Positions 27,528 to 35,615 of a DNA stretch of 64,000 nt are shown here, piece after piece. The notes beneath the pieces were generated by a model. That model worked only from the letters and a program-made list of their open reading frames with translations. It did not search any database and was not told where the DNA came from. Each line of letters opens with the position of its first letter. Position 1 is the stretch's first letter. The position numbers were made by a program, and so were the translations under genes. Source of the stretch: Faecalibacterium duncaniae (lineage in GTDB: Bacteria; Bacillota; Clostridia; Oscillospirales; Ruminococcaceae); the NCBI RefSeq assembly GCF_010509575.1, contig NZ_CP048437.1, forward strand, positions 2,232,001 to 2,296,000. The letters run 5' to 3'.

Positions 27528-28885
27528 TCTTCTGTCTCCTGTCCCATCGCCGTAGTCGCACCTTCTGCCACGCCCTCAGTACTCTCCGGCATAAACAGGA
27601 TCTTCACGGTCGCCAGCATGATTTTCAAATCCTCGATCAGGCTGGGATGCGCAATGTACATCAGATCCATCTGCAGCTTATCGTAGGGGGTGGTGTTATA
27701 CTTGCCGTACACCTGTGCATAGCCGGTCAGACCCGCCTTGGCCTGCAGCCGCAGAGCAAACTCCGGCATTTCCTCACAATACTGGGCAGCGATCTCAGGG
27801 CGTTCCGGGCGTGGGCCTACAATGGACAAGTCTCCCTTCAAGATATTGAGAAGCTGGGGCAGCTCGTCCAGACGGCAGGCGCGGATGATATGACCGACCT
27901 TCGTGATACGGTCATCTTTGTCACCAGTGGAAAGACGCGCCACACCGTCTTTTTCGGCATCCACACGCATGGAGCGGAACTTCAAAATCTCGAACTGCTT
28001 ACCGTCTTTGGTCAGGCGAACCTGCTTGTAAAAAGCAGGACCACCATCGGATTTGACTGCAATAGCCGTAATCAGAAACACCGGACTCAGGATAACCAGT
28101 GCCACCAGCGAGATCACAATATCCATGGCACGCTTGATAAACAAGAACTCCGGGCTTGCCATGTAGCGGCCCACACGCAGCATGGGCAGATGGAACATAT
28201 GCATCGGCTGGGCACCGCTCATAATCACATCGCCCACACGAGGGATCACGAACACATTGATGCCCTGCCCTACGCAGTATTTCAGGATGATATTGCGCTC
28301 ATGGCTGTGGACACCGCTGATGAACACGCTCTGCATTCCATCCAGCAGGCTCAGGTCGTTCAGGCATTCCTCAACGTTCAAGGTCATCTTGACATCGTAT
28401 TTTTTTGAAAGACCGTACTCATTGATGAGCTTTTCCAATCCATGACGAACATCATAAACGACTGCAGTCGGCTGGGCCTGGAACGTATTAAAGTACCATC
28501 CATGCGCCAACTTCGCCCAGATTGAGGCCATCAGGATCTGTCCGGCAATCGCTGCGATGCCCGGCAGAAGATTGCAGAGCCGCCGGGCCATCAGGCAGAT
28601 GACAACGTACAGAATGCCATCGGTTGCCATGGCTGCCAGTACCTGTCCATAGATCAACTCTGAAATGCGCTGCAAAGACATCCAGAACGCATCGTAGACT
28701 TTACCCAGCAGAAAGAACAACACTGCAAACAGACCGATCATGGTCCAGTTGCCCCTCCAGCCAAACTTTGCATAGACCTGATACGAGTAGTACAGCTCCC
28801 AACAAAGTGCAAACGGAATCGTGATCATCACCAAATCGATGATTTTTACGATCTTCAACATCACATCATGCTGAAATTTTGACAT
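27524..28885 (-). CDS. Polyprenyl-phosphate priming sugar transferase (island)
   Basis: The 453-residue protein has four N-terminal membrane segments, a CoA-binding-like central part (PTAVVYDVRHGLEKLI), a fifth hydrophobic segment (~270) and the catalytic C-terminus: KRAMDIVISLVALVIL, FYKQVRLTKDGKQFEILKFR, RACRLDELPQLLNILKGDLS, GPRPERPE and KAGLTGYAQVYGKY. It primes the island EPS unit on undecaprenyl phosphate. Its start lies 20 bp inside the helicase gene, linking the two. Confidence 0.93.
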   Translation of the reverse strand: MSKFQHDVMLKIVKIIDLVMITIPFALCWELYYSYQVYAKFGWRGNWTMIGLFAVLFFLLGKVYDAFWMSLQRISELIYGQVLAAMATDGILYVVICLMARRLCNLLPGIAAIAGQILMASIWAKLAHGWYFNTFQAQPTAVVYDVRHGLEKLINEYGLSKKYDVKMTLNVEECLNDLSLLDGMQSVFISGVHSHERNIILKYCVGQGINVFVIPRVGDVIMSGAQPMHMFHLPMLRVGRYMASPEFLFIKRAMDIVISLVALVILSPVFLITAIAVKSDGGPAFYKQVRLTKDGKQFEILKFRSMRVDAEKDGVARLSTGDKDDRITKVGHIIRACRLDELPQLLNILKGDLSIVGPRPERPEIAAQYCEEMPEFALRLQAKAGLTGYAQVYGKYNTTPYDKLQMDLMYIAHPSLIEDLKIMLATVKILFMPESTEGVAEGATTAMGQETEE

Positions 28886-31217
28886 AATACCCCAATAACT
28901 CCTTTAGCTTTTTCTTTTGCTCTTCGCTCAACTTTTCCGACCCGCTTTGCAGCAGCCGTTTCTGGTTGTACACCCATCGGCTCAGCCAAATGCCATCCGC
29001 AGTCTTGTATTTTGCTGGAATCTCCAGATTTCCATGGCATCTTTTATACTCCTGCGCCAGCTCGAACCGGTGCTGCCACGGGTCCGGTTTCTCCCACTGC
29101 ATTCCGATGGCATCCAGCAACTCCATGCGCTCTTGTGATAAAATTGCATTGCTCTTCTCCGGATTCCGATATGCATACTGCTGCCGCCGCACCCATTTTC
29201 CAAGGGCATAGCCCTCCGGCGAAACATAGGCCACCGGGACATCAAGGTCTCCATTTGCCTCAAAATAACGCTTGGCGGCACCATAGACCTCGTTCCACTG
29301 GCGGTCATTACGGTTTCCCCAATAGATTCCTATTTTTTCCAGACGACCGATTTGGTCTTGGGAAAGCATTTCTTTTGCATATGCCGTCCTCTGATTCAAA
29401 ATCCACGCACCCAGCTTTTCGCCCTCTTCAGTCGTGTAATTGACAGGAACATTCAAGTCGCCGTGCTTGGCGGCATAATTCATAGCAAGTGCATACCCCT
29501 GTTCCCATCGGACATCAAATACCTTCCATGCCATCCCCAACTGATCCAACTGTCGGATGCGTTCTTCCGTCAGCTTTCCATCGCTTCGGCGTTTCCGCGC
29601 ATTGTTGATCCACTTTCCCAGAGGATAGTCATCTTTCGTTTTGTATTTCGCCGGAACCTGCAAATTCCCAAACTGTTCCCGAAATTTTCTCGCTTCTTCC
29701 AGACCACGTTCCCACGCGGCATCGTTGCGGTTGCCCCACTCCATCCCGATGCTGTCCAGCCGTGCGATTTGCTGTTCGGTCAAGTTCCCCGGAATCTGTC
29801 CCGCACGAACACGGCGCTGGGTCGTCAGCCATTCGCCAAGGCTCAATCCCGCCGGTGTGGTATAACGCTTTGGAATATTCAGGCTGCCATGCTCCGCATA
29901 GTAAATGCTTGCTTCCGAAAAATAATGGTCCCAACTAGAGGCCAAGCTTGCCTGCAGCCGCTCAAACAGCACCCGACAGTCATGCACCTGCTCGACAACT
30001 TCAAACCGTTCGGTGATGATCCTATCGCCCTCACCGTTGGCATTCAGGCGGTAGACTGCCTCCTGCATCTCGCCCTGTAACCCAGCAATGCTGCACAGAC
30101 CCTCGAAGTTGTTGACTACATCGAGGATAAGCGGTGTAGAATTTTCCCCCGCAGTTAGTGCGCGGCCAATCTGCTGCTTGTAGATGATGGGTGAAATGGT
30201 GGGCCGGAACAGGATGACACCTGAAATGCCTTCTACATGAACTCCCTCGTTGAGCATGTCGATGCAAAACAGCAGCTTCAGGCGGTCACTTTCATCGGCC
30301 TTGAAGTCGGCAAAAGCCTTGTCTGTACCGGGGTCATCCGAGTAGGCTTCGTAGACCGCCACTTCCGGATTCACCTTTGCAAACCACTCCGGCACATGAG
30401 AGATCATTTCGTCCATGTGCTCCTTGTTGGCGCAGAACACGATGTACTTTCCAGACTTGTTCGTGATATGATGAGCGAAAACCTTATCTAATCCATCTGC
30501 TTGTTCCAAGGCGCGGCGCAGGGCATCCAGATATTTTTGATTTACGTCCTGAATCCCAGCAGAACGCAGATTATCCACTCTTGTCTGATAGTGTGCCAAG
30601 TCTTTCTGGTACTGATAGACGGTAGTCACATAGTTCGGAGCAGGCAAAATACCCCTGACGATTGCTTCGCCAAGGGTCATGTCGCTCGCAACACGGCTGT
30701 CAAAAAGCTCTTCGGCCATGTCACGGTTATTATCCAGATATCGGATGTTTGTCGCTGTCAAGCCCAGCAGTCTTGCGTCCGGGCATAACCTTAATAAAGC
30801 CACCGTGCTTTCGCCCCAGCATTCCGCACCGGCACGGTGGAATTCGTCCAATATGATATAAGATGGCTGAAGTCCAGCGATTTCTGCAAGCTGGCCTTCG
30901 GTACAGCACATCAGCTTCGCATAGGTGTAAAAATGGACGTTCGCCAGCGGAAAATCCGGGTCGTTCCTTTTCAGGCTCTCCAGCTGTGTCTTGAAGATAT
31001 ATTCACTGGGAGAAAGCCAGATCACAACCTTCTCCGGGTTGTCCTCGATCAGCTTGAACGCAATATAGCTCTTTCCGGTACCAGTGGGATGAACAATGGC
31101 GGCCTTGCCATACTGCTCCATCATCCGGACTGCCGCATGATATGCTTTCTCGTTGTGTTCAAACAGACGCAGTGCCACCTTGTTCACCCCTTTCCGCAAT
31201 TCAGGGGTATCCTTCAC
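28866..31217 (-). CDS. SF2 helicase with five helicase-associated (HA) repeats
   Basis: First gene of the island EPS operon, 783 residues from GTG at 31217. The SF2 core shows Walker A VHPTGTGKSYIAF (~42), motif II LDEFHRA (DEFH instead of DEAH), motif III GLTATN and motif VI QQIGRALTAG (~355). From ~427 to the end five ~70-residue HA repeats follow (start W, GxL.VP..Y, LG.W...R, L...R...L..IGM.W). A GTG at 31178 with AAAGGGG 8 bp upstream is a likelier start and would shorten the protein by 13. Related HA-repeat helicases occur in mobile regions with no assigned role. Confidence 0.9.
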   Translation of the reverse strand: MKDTPELRKGVNKVALRLFEHNEKAYHAAVRMMEQYGKAAIVHPTGTGKSYIAFKLIEDNPEKVVIWLSPSEYIFKTQLESLKRNDPDFPLANVHFYTYAKLMCCTEGQLAEIAGLQPSYIILDEFHRAGAECWGESTVALLRLCPDARLLGLTATNIRYLDNNRDMAEELFDSRVASDMTLGEAIVRGILPAPNYVTTVYQYQKDLAHYQTRVDNLRSAGIQDVNQKYLDALRRALEQADGLDKVFAHHITNKSGKYIVFCANKEHMDEMISHVPEWFAKVNPEVAVYEAYSDDPGTDKAFADFKADESDRLKLLFCIDMLNEGVHVEGISGVILFRPTISPIIYKQQIGRALTAGENSTPLILDVVNNFEGLCSIAGLQGEMQEAVYRLNANGEGDRIITERFEVVEQVHDCRVLFERLQASLASSWDHYFSEASIYYAEHGSLNIPKRYTTPAGLSLGEWLTTQRRVRAGQIPGNLTEQQIARLDSIGMEWGNRNDAAWERGLEEARKFREQFGNLQVPAKYKTKDDYPLGKWINNARKRRSDGKLTEERIRQLDQLGMAWKVFDVRWEQGYALAMNYAAKHGDLNVPVNYTTEEGEKLGAWILNQRTAYAKEMLSQDQIGRLEKIGIYWGNRNDRQWNEVYGAAKRYFEANGDLDVPVAYVSPEGYALGKWVRRQQYAYRNPEKSNAILSQERMELLDAIGMQWEKPDPWQHRFELAQEYKRCHGNLEIPAKYKTADGIWLSRWVYNQKRLLQSGSEKLSEEQKKKLKELLGYYVKISA

Positions 31218-31270
31218 AGTGAAAATGGAGGATACCGTTCCTTTGACATCATTGTCTATAATCTCATCTT

Positions 31271-31299
31271 ATTTTATCATGGTTATATCTGGGATTCAA
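31271..31299 (-). promoter_or_regulatory. Predicted promoter of the island EPS operon
   Basis: TTGAAT (31299-31294) and TAAAAT (31276-31271) are 17 bp apart on the minus strand, ahead of the helicase gene. The operon would run ~10 kb to 21.2 kb. Confidence 0.65.
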
Positions 31300-31360
31300 T
31301 AGAAATCATCATAAATGTATCACATTTGACCCTGAAAAAACATCGCGAAGGCCGGATTGT

Positions 31361-31388
31361 TTTTGTGTCATGCCCAGTTCTGTATAAT
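31361..31388 (+). promoter_or_regulatory. Possible promoter of the intact recombinase gene
   Basis: A perfect TATAAT (31383-31388) has only a poor -35 box (TTTTGT, 16 bp upstream). It points away from the EPS promoter, so the two share a 243-bp divergent control region. Confidence 0.45.
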
Positions 31389-31460
31389 AATTCCAGCTGC
31401 AAACGAAGAATGAGAAAATAAGGGGTCAGATGAGGGTCTAAACAGCAGGAGGAAACAGCG

Positions 31461-32615
31461 ATGGCGCGACGGGGAGAAAACATTCGCAAGCGTAAGGACG
31501 GTCGGTGGGAAGGCAGGTACATCAAAGCGCGCACACCGGAGGGGAAGATCCAGTGGGGTTACGTTTACGGAACGGCCTATGTGGAGGTCAAACGGGTGCT
31601 GATTCAAAGGAAAGCCGAGGAGGGCTTCTACAACCTGAATCGAACTGACCTGACCTTTGAAGCACTGGCCGAGGTATGGCTGCATTCCCTGCGGAACAGT
31701 ATAAAAGAATCCACCTATGCGCATTATTCATACACACTGCACAAGTATCTTCTTCCGGTTTTGAGCAAAGTGCCCATTGCATCCCTTGAGGAAAGCTTTC
31801 TGGAGCGGGCCATGCAGCAGATCGTTGCGCCCACAGATGCCGCACACAAACCGCTGGGAAACTCCTCTGCCCGGGAATGTCTCTCCATGCTGCGCCGCAT
31901 CTGCAAATATGCCGCTCATTTACGTCTGATTCGTCCAATGGAGCTGGAAGTTGCGTTGCCAAAAGCCAGCGACAAAATTTCTGCGCCTCTCTCCCCGGCG
32001 GAACAGCAACGACTTCATCAATATGTACAGGCGAACCCTACGCCTCGCAAAATTGGCTTACTACTGGGGCTGGAATTGGGGCTTCGAATTGGTGAGATTT
32101 GCGGCCTGCAATGGGGCGATTTTGACCTGAAACTTGGCACGCTGAAGATCAACCGGACGGTCTGCCGAATTTCCTGCGGAAACGGTCATACAAAGGTGGT
32201 CATCCAAACGCCCAAAACCCGCACCTCCCGCCGGGAAATTCCAATCCCGAATCAGCTGCTTATTATGCTGAAAAAGCTGCGCGGAAAAGCCAGCAATGCT
32301 GCATGGTTCCTGTCCGGCAGCGAGTCCAAGCCAACCGAACCCCGCTGCTATCGGAAAAGCATCAAAGCGTATCTGAAGCAGGCGACCGTCCGGCAAGTAC
32401 GTCCGCACGCGCTGCGACACACCTTTGCTACCACCTGTTTGCAGGCGGGGTGTGATGTAAAGACCCTCAGCGAATTGTTGGGACATGCCAACGCCAACAT
32501 CACCTTGCAGCGCTATGTGCACTCTGACCTGACCCGAAAGCGCCGGGAGATGAACCGGATATTTTCACGTCAGGTGTCTATGAGGGGCAGAAAAGCGCTG
32601 AATCTGTTGGAATAA
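31461..32615 (+). CDS. Tyrosine recombinase/integrase, intact (island)
   Basis: The 384-residue protein opens with an AP2-like arm-binding motif (IRKRKDGRWEGRY), followed by a SAM-like core-binding domain (~55-170) and the catalytic domain. The catalytic set is complete: Arg in GLELGLRIGEICGLQWGD (~205), HALRHTFATT (His and Arg, ~332), LLGHANANITLQRYVH (His and the Tyr nucleophile, ~365). AGGAGG lies 7 bp before the ATG. It is the only complete recombinase in the island and so the best candidate for integration and excision at the gap site. Confidence 0.95.
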   Translation: MARRGENIRKRKDGRWEGRYIKARTPEGKIQWGYVYGTAYVEVKRVLIQRKAEEGFYNLNRTDLTFEALAEVWLHSLRNSIKESTYAHYSYTLHKYLLPVLSKVPIASLEESFLERAMQQIVAPTDAAHKPLGNSSARECLSMLRRICKYAAHLRLIRPMELEVALPKASDKISAPLSPAEQQRLHQYVQANPTPRKIGLLLGLELGLRIGEICGLQWGDFDLKLGTLKINRTVCRISCGNGHTKVVIQTPKTRTSRREIPIPNQLLIMLKKLRGKASNAAWFLSGSESKPTEPRCYRKSIKAYLKQATVRQVRPHALRHTFATTCLQAGCDVKTLSELLGHANANITLQRYVHSDLTRKRREMNRIFSRQVSMRGRKALNLLE

Positions 32616-32635
32616 CGCCAGATTTTGTCCATGGC

Positions 32636-32673
32636 CCTCCATTTTCCATGTGGAGGATACTTTTTTCTTTTTT
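32636..32673 (+). terminator. Terminator of the intact recombinase gene
   Basis: CCTCCA/TGGAGG stem with a 9-nt loop, followed by a long T-run (TTTTTTCTTTTTT from 32661). Confidence 0.82.
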
Positions 32674-32694
32674 GAGCAACCTTCTCCTTAACGC

Positions 32695-32739
32695 AAAAAG
32701 GCCCCTGCCCATCACATTTCTGTGAAAGGCAGAGGCCTT
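32695..32739 (-). terminator. Terminator of the truncated recombinase gene
   Basis: AAGGCCTCTGCC pairs with GGCAGGGGCCTT (one mismatch) and ends in a U-run on the minus strand. It begins 14 bp after the recombinase stop. Confidence 0.82.
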
Positions 32740-32752
32740 CTGTTGATAGATT

Positions 32753-33445
32753 TTAATGTTTCAGCATCCGGGCAACCGCTTCATCCGTCAAAGGCTTCCC
32801 GTTTTTGCTGAGAAACAGGTTCTTGTGGCGACTGGGGTATTCCTTTAAATAGGCATCCCGTAGGGTACGATACTTCATCAGCTGCTTGGACAGCGCAGGC
32901 GACTTTGGCACCACGCGTTCCTTGCTGCCCTTGCCATGCTTGACCAGAATATAGTCCGGTTTGATGTCTTCCGGCTCCATCAGGATCATCTCATTGCAGC
33001 GCATCCCGGTGTCGAACAGCAGCATAATGATGGTCTTATTCCTCACCGACAGGAAATCTGTCCCATCGTAAAATCGGATCATCCGCCTCATCTCATCCAC
33101 TGTAAAGGTATCAATGATGGTTTTGGGCTGACGAAGAGGCTTCACCTTCTTGGCCGGGTTATCCCGTTCATCCAGATAGCCTTCGGTCACCAGATAATTG
33201 AACCAAGTCCGCCAGACTTTGAGCAGATCATTGATGTACCGTGGCGTGCTGCCCATGTCCTGCTTTTCCTTCATCAGATCCCGGATGTGGTGTGGCTTGA
33301 CCTCCTCCAGTTCGGTGATCCGTCTCAATTCCAGAAAGTCCACCAGGAATCGTGTCGCTGCCCGGTAGTTGCGCAGGGAGCCTTTGGCAAGATGGCGGCA
33401 TTCGCAGTCGTACAGAAATTCATCGCGGAGATCCTTCAAACACAT
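32753..33445 (-). CDS. Tyrosine recombinase lacking its C-terminal catalytic box (island)
   Basis: The 230-residue product has a full SAM-like core-binding domain (~10-110) and the first part of the catalytic domain: Arg in LLFDTGMRCNEMILM (~150) and the beta-hairpin Lys in VKHGKGSKERVVP. It stops at EAVARMLKH, before the H-x-x-R, second His and Tyr would appear. It cannot cut DNA alone. A terminator directly after the stop suggests that the short form is settled, not a fresh frameshift. It might act as a DNA-binding partner or excision regulator, or be a remnant. The ATG at 33445 follows AGGAAGGG; the frame could be read back to 33541. Confidence 0.85.
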   Translation of the reverse strand: MCLKDLRDEFLYDCECRHLAKGSLRNYRAATRFLVDFLELRRITELEEVKPHHIRDLMKEKQDMGSTPRYINDLLKVWRTWFNYLVTEGYLDERDNPAKKVKPLRQPKTIIDTFTVDEMRRMIRFYDGTDFLSVRNKTIIMLLFDTGMRCNEMILMEPEDIKPDYILVKHGKGSKERVVPKSPALSKQLMKYRTLRDAYLKEYPSRHKNLFLSKNGKPLTDEAVARMLKH

Positions 33446-33488
33446 AAAAAACACCCTTCCTCTCACGGAAACCCGCAAAAGGAAGGGT
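33446..33488 (-). terminator. Terminator-like hairpin covering the ribosome site of the truncated recombinase
   Basis: ACCCTTCC (33488-33481) pairs with GGAAGGGT (33460-33453), followed by a U6 run (33451-33446) that touches the ATG. The 3' arm contains the AGGAAGGG ribosome site. The hairpin lies 114-156 bp after the gap stop, so it can end gap transcripts and hide the recombinase start at the same time. Confidence 0.78.
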
Positions 33489-33506
33489 ATTGAACTCGTT
33501 ATCCTG

Positions 33507-33537
33507 TTGTCGTACCAATCACAGCATGTTCGTACCA
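33507..33537 (+). repeat. Arm-type repeat pair, right end
   Basis: TTGTCGTACCA (33507-33517), 9 bp, TGTTCGTACCA (33527-33537), matching the left pair in sequence, orientation and spacing while the 9-bp gaps differ. This kind of conservation suggests protein binding. Confidence 0.75.
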
Positions 33538-33601
33538 GCAAAGCCGGTACCAGCCGTCATTCAGCACGGCACTTCAAGCACTTTTGAGCGTAGAGCTGTA
33601 A

Positions 33602-34633
33602 TTAGCAGTTCTCAGCGAAGTACTTAATGGTACGGACCATCTGAGAGGTGTAGGAGTTCTCGTTGTCGTACCAGGACACGACCTGAACCTGATAGGTGTC
33701 GTCGTCGATCTTAGCGACCATGGTCTGGGTAGCGTCGAACAGAGAGCCGTAACGCATGCCGATGACATCGGAAGAAACGATCGGATCCTCGTTGTAGCCG
33801 AAGGACTCAGAGGTAGCAGCCTTCATAGCAGCATTGATGGACTCCTTGGTGACATCCTTGCCCTTGACAACGGCAACCAAGATGGTGGTAGAGCCGGTGG
33901 GAACGGGCACACGCTGAGCAGAGCCGATCAGCTTGCCGTTCAGCTCGGGGATGACCAGGCCGATAGCCTTAGCAGCGCCGGTGCTGTTGGGAACGATGTT
34001 CTGTGCGCCAGCACGAGCACGGCGCAGGTCGCCCTTGCGCTGAGGACCATCCAGGATCATCTGGTCGCCGGTGTAAGCATGAACAGTGGTCATGATGCCG
34101 GAAACGATGGGGTAGGTCTTGTTCAGGGTGTCAGCCATGGGAGCCAGGCAGTTGGTGGTGCAGGAAGCAGCAGAGATGACCTGATCCTCAGCGGTCAGGG
34201 TCTTCTCGTTGACGGAGAAGACGATGGTCTTCAGGTCGTTGCCTGCGGGAGCAGAGATAACGACCTTCTTTGCGCCAGCCTGGATGTGAGCCATGCTCTT
34301 CTCCTTGCTGGTGTAGAAGCCGGTGCACTCCAGAACGACATCAACGTTCAGCTCGCCCCAGGGAGCATCCTTTGCGTCCTTAACAGCATAGATCTTGATC
34401 TCCTTGCCGTCGACGATGATGGAATCCTCGGTAGCCTCGACAGTGTGCTTGCCTTCGCCGATCTTGCCGCAGAAGGAACCCTGAGCGGTATCGTACTTCA
34501 GCAGGTGAGCCAGCATCTTGGGGCTGGTCAGATCGTTGATTGCAACGACCTCGTAACCCTCAGCATCAAACATCTGACGGAAAGCCAGACGGCCAATACG
34601 ACCAAAACCATTGATAGCAACTCTAACAGCCAT
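33602..34633 (-). CDS. gap: Glyceraldehyde-3-phosphate dehydrogenase, type I
   Basis: GAPDH makes 1,3-bisphosphoglycerate from glyceraldehyde-3-phosphate with NAD. The 343-residue product shows the NAD site [16 protein letters not shown] (~7), the catalytic Cys in [12 protein letters not shown] (~157) and the catalytic His region. It ends in the usual [19 protein letters not shown]. The last ~33 codons are inside the island att repeat, so part of its C-terminus may be island-derived while staying functional. AGGAGGT precedes the ATG. Codon use is of the highly expressed type. Confidence 0.97.
   Translation of the reverse strand: MAVRVAINGFGRIGRLAFRQMFDAEGYEVVAINDLTSPKMLAHLLKYDTAQGSFCGKIGEGKHTVEATEDSIIVDGKEIKIYAVKDAKDAPWGELNVDVVLECTGFYTSKEKSMAHIQAGAKKVVISAPAGNDLKTIVFSVNEKTLTAEDQVISAASCTTNCLAPMADTLNKTYPIVSGIMTTVHAYTGDQMILDGPQRKGDLRRARAGAQNIVPNSTGAAKAIGLVIPELNGKLIGSAQRVPVPTGSTTILVAVVKGKDVTKESINAAMKAATSESFGYNEDPIVSSDVIGMRYGSLFDATQTMVAKIDDDTYQVQVVSWYDNENSYTSQMVRTIKYFAENC
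33604..33704 (-). repeat. Right att repeat, within the functional gap 3' end
   Basis: 101 bp identical but for one base to 20567-20667. It includes the C-terminal codons of gap and one TTGTCGTACCA (33663-33673). Similarity ends exactly at the first base past the gap stop on the island side. Confidence 0.93.
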
Positions 34634-34692
34634 GTTAATAGTACCTCCTAAATGTTCTTACCCTTTTATCGGATAATAATCACGGTATCTTT

Positions 34693-34721
34693 ATTATAGA
34701 CCAAATTGCGGAAACCTTCAA
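34693..34721 (-). promoter_or_regulatory. Predicted gap promoter
   Basis: TTGAAG (34721-34716) and TATAAT (34698-34693) with a 17-bp spacer on the minus strand. Confidence 0.72.
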
Positions 34722-34808
34722 GTGCCCGCCAAAAAATTAACAAGGTAATTTCACACTTTTTTGTTTTTGAACGATTTTCACAGCTTTTATGGGAATCTTT
34801 TCAGCAAT

Positions 34809-35615
34809 TCAACCAACGGCGTGTCGGGGTATTGCAGGCCTTCCGTCACTTCCTGCCACCCGCGCCACAGTGAAAAGCCCCAGCGCGCCGATGCAGCACA
34901 TGCCAAAGCCAAACAGCACCTCGGGCAGGTCAGCTACCGTGATGCCGTGGAACAGCAGCACCAGCACCCGGGGCAGTTCCCAGCAGAAGCAGAGCAGGAA
35001 CGTGCAGATCCCGGCCTCGCACAGCTGGCAGCCGTTGGACGTTTCCGGCAGCCAAAGGGCGCGGACCATCGCCGAAAGAAACACCAGCGCAGCCAGCATC
35101 TGCCAGACCATGGCAGTCGGTTCCACCCGGTGCCAGCTGGAGCTGTTCTCCATAAAGCGGCTCAGCACCCCCCAGTAGAACACCGCCGTGCCAAGCACCG
35201 CCGGGGTCATGCTCCGGCCGGGCAGACGGTATTCTCCCTTATGCGTCCAGCTGCGGCCCAGCCGGATCAGCCAGACAGCGCACACCACCTCCAACACGGC
35301 ACGCACCAGCGCGCCAACGCCGGTCATGCCCACTGCCAGACGCACCGCACCGGCCAGGCCGACACACACGCCGCCCAGCACCGATGTGATCCCCACCGGC
35401 CTGCACGCACTGCGCAGAACAAGGGGCTGGCGGGCCAGCTTCCGGGCGGCAATGATACCAACGACCAGCGCCGCCCACAGGCCGCCGTACCGCAGCCAGA
35501 CAGAGCCCGCTGTGCACAGGCCGGTGTTCCAGTCCGTCCACAGGGCCAAGTCAAGCCCGCGCCCAATGGCAAGGGCACCACCACAGGTGAAAATCAGCAC
35601 AAATAAAGCGTTCAT
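34809..35615 (-). CDS. Multi-pass membrane protein, unknown function
   Basis: 268 residues with about seven hydrophobic segments and no domain I recognise. Its ATG overlaps the citrate synthase stop (ATGA), so the two are cotranslated. The middle has a short charged loop (RSWTHKGEYRLPGRS). No transport or enzyme motif is seen. Unrelated in function to citrate synthase as far as sequence shows. Confidence 0.75.
   Translation of the reverse strand: MNALFVLIFTCGGALAIGRGLDLALWTDWNTGLCTAGSVWLRYGGLWAALVVGIIAARKLARQPLVLRSACRPVGITSVLGGVCVGLAGAVRLAVGMTGVGALVRAVLEVVCAVWLIRLGRSWTHKGEYRLPGRSMTPAVLGTAVFYWGVLSRFMENSSSWHRVEPTAMVWQMLAALVFLSAMVRALWLPETSNGCQLCEAGICTFLLCFCWELPRVLVLLFHGITVADLPEVLFGFGMCCIGALGLFTVARVAGSDGRPAIPRHAVG

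Larger units (their letters stand above)
20567..33704. mobile_element. 13-kb integrative island in the gap 3' end, carrying a second EPS cluster
   Basis: The island is bounded by 101-bp direct repeats of the gap 3' end. Just inside are a similar inverted motif (CAGCTACGCT at 20668-20677 and, on the other strand, CAGCTCTACGCT at 33598-33587) and paired arm-type repeats (20747-20777, 33507-33537). It encodes two tyrosine recombinases, a helicase with HA repeats and a full Wzx/Wzy EPS set. The part from about 21 to 27 kb is far more AT-rich than the chromosome around it. No conjugation genes are seen, so it would need help to transfer. Exact crossover position is not determined. Confidence 0.85.

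Noticed and set aside
28866..30000. Tandem repeats in the helicase gene as a CRISPR-like or DNA-level repeat array
   Set aside because: The repeats are protein-level HA domains of ~70 residues with divergent DNA; there is no spacer-repeat structure. No CRISPR array was seen anywhere.
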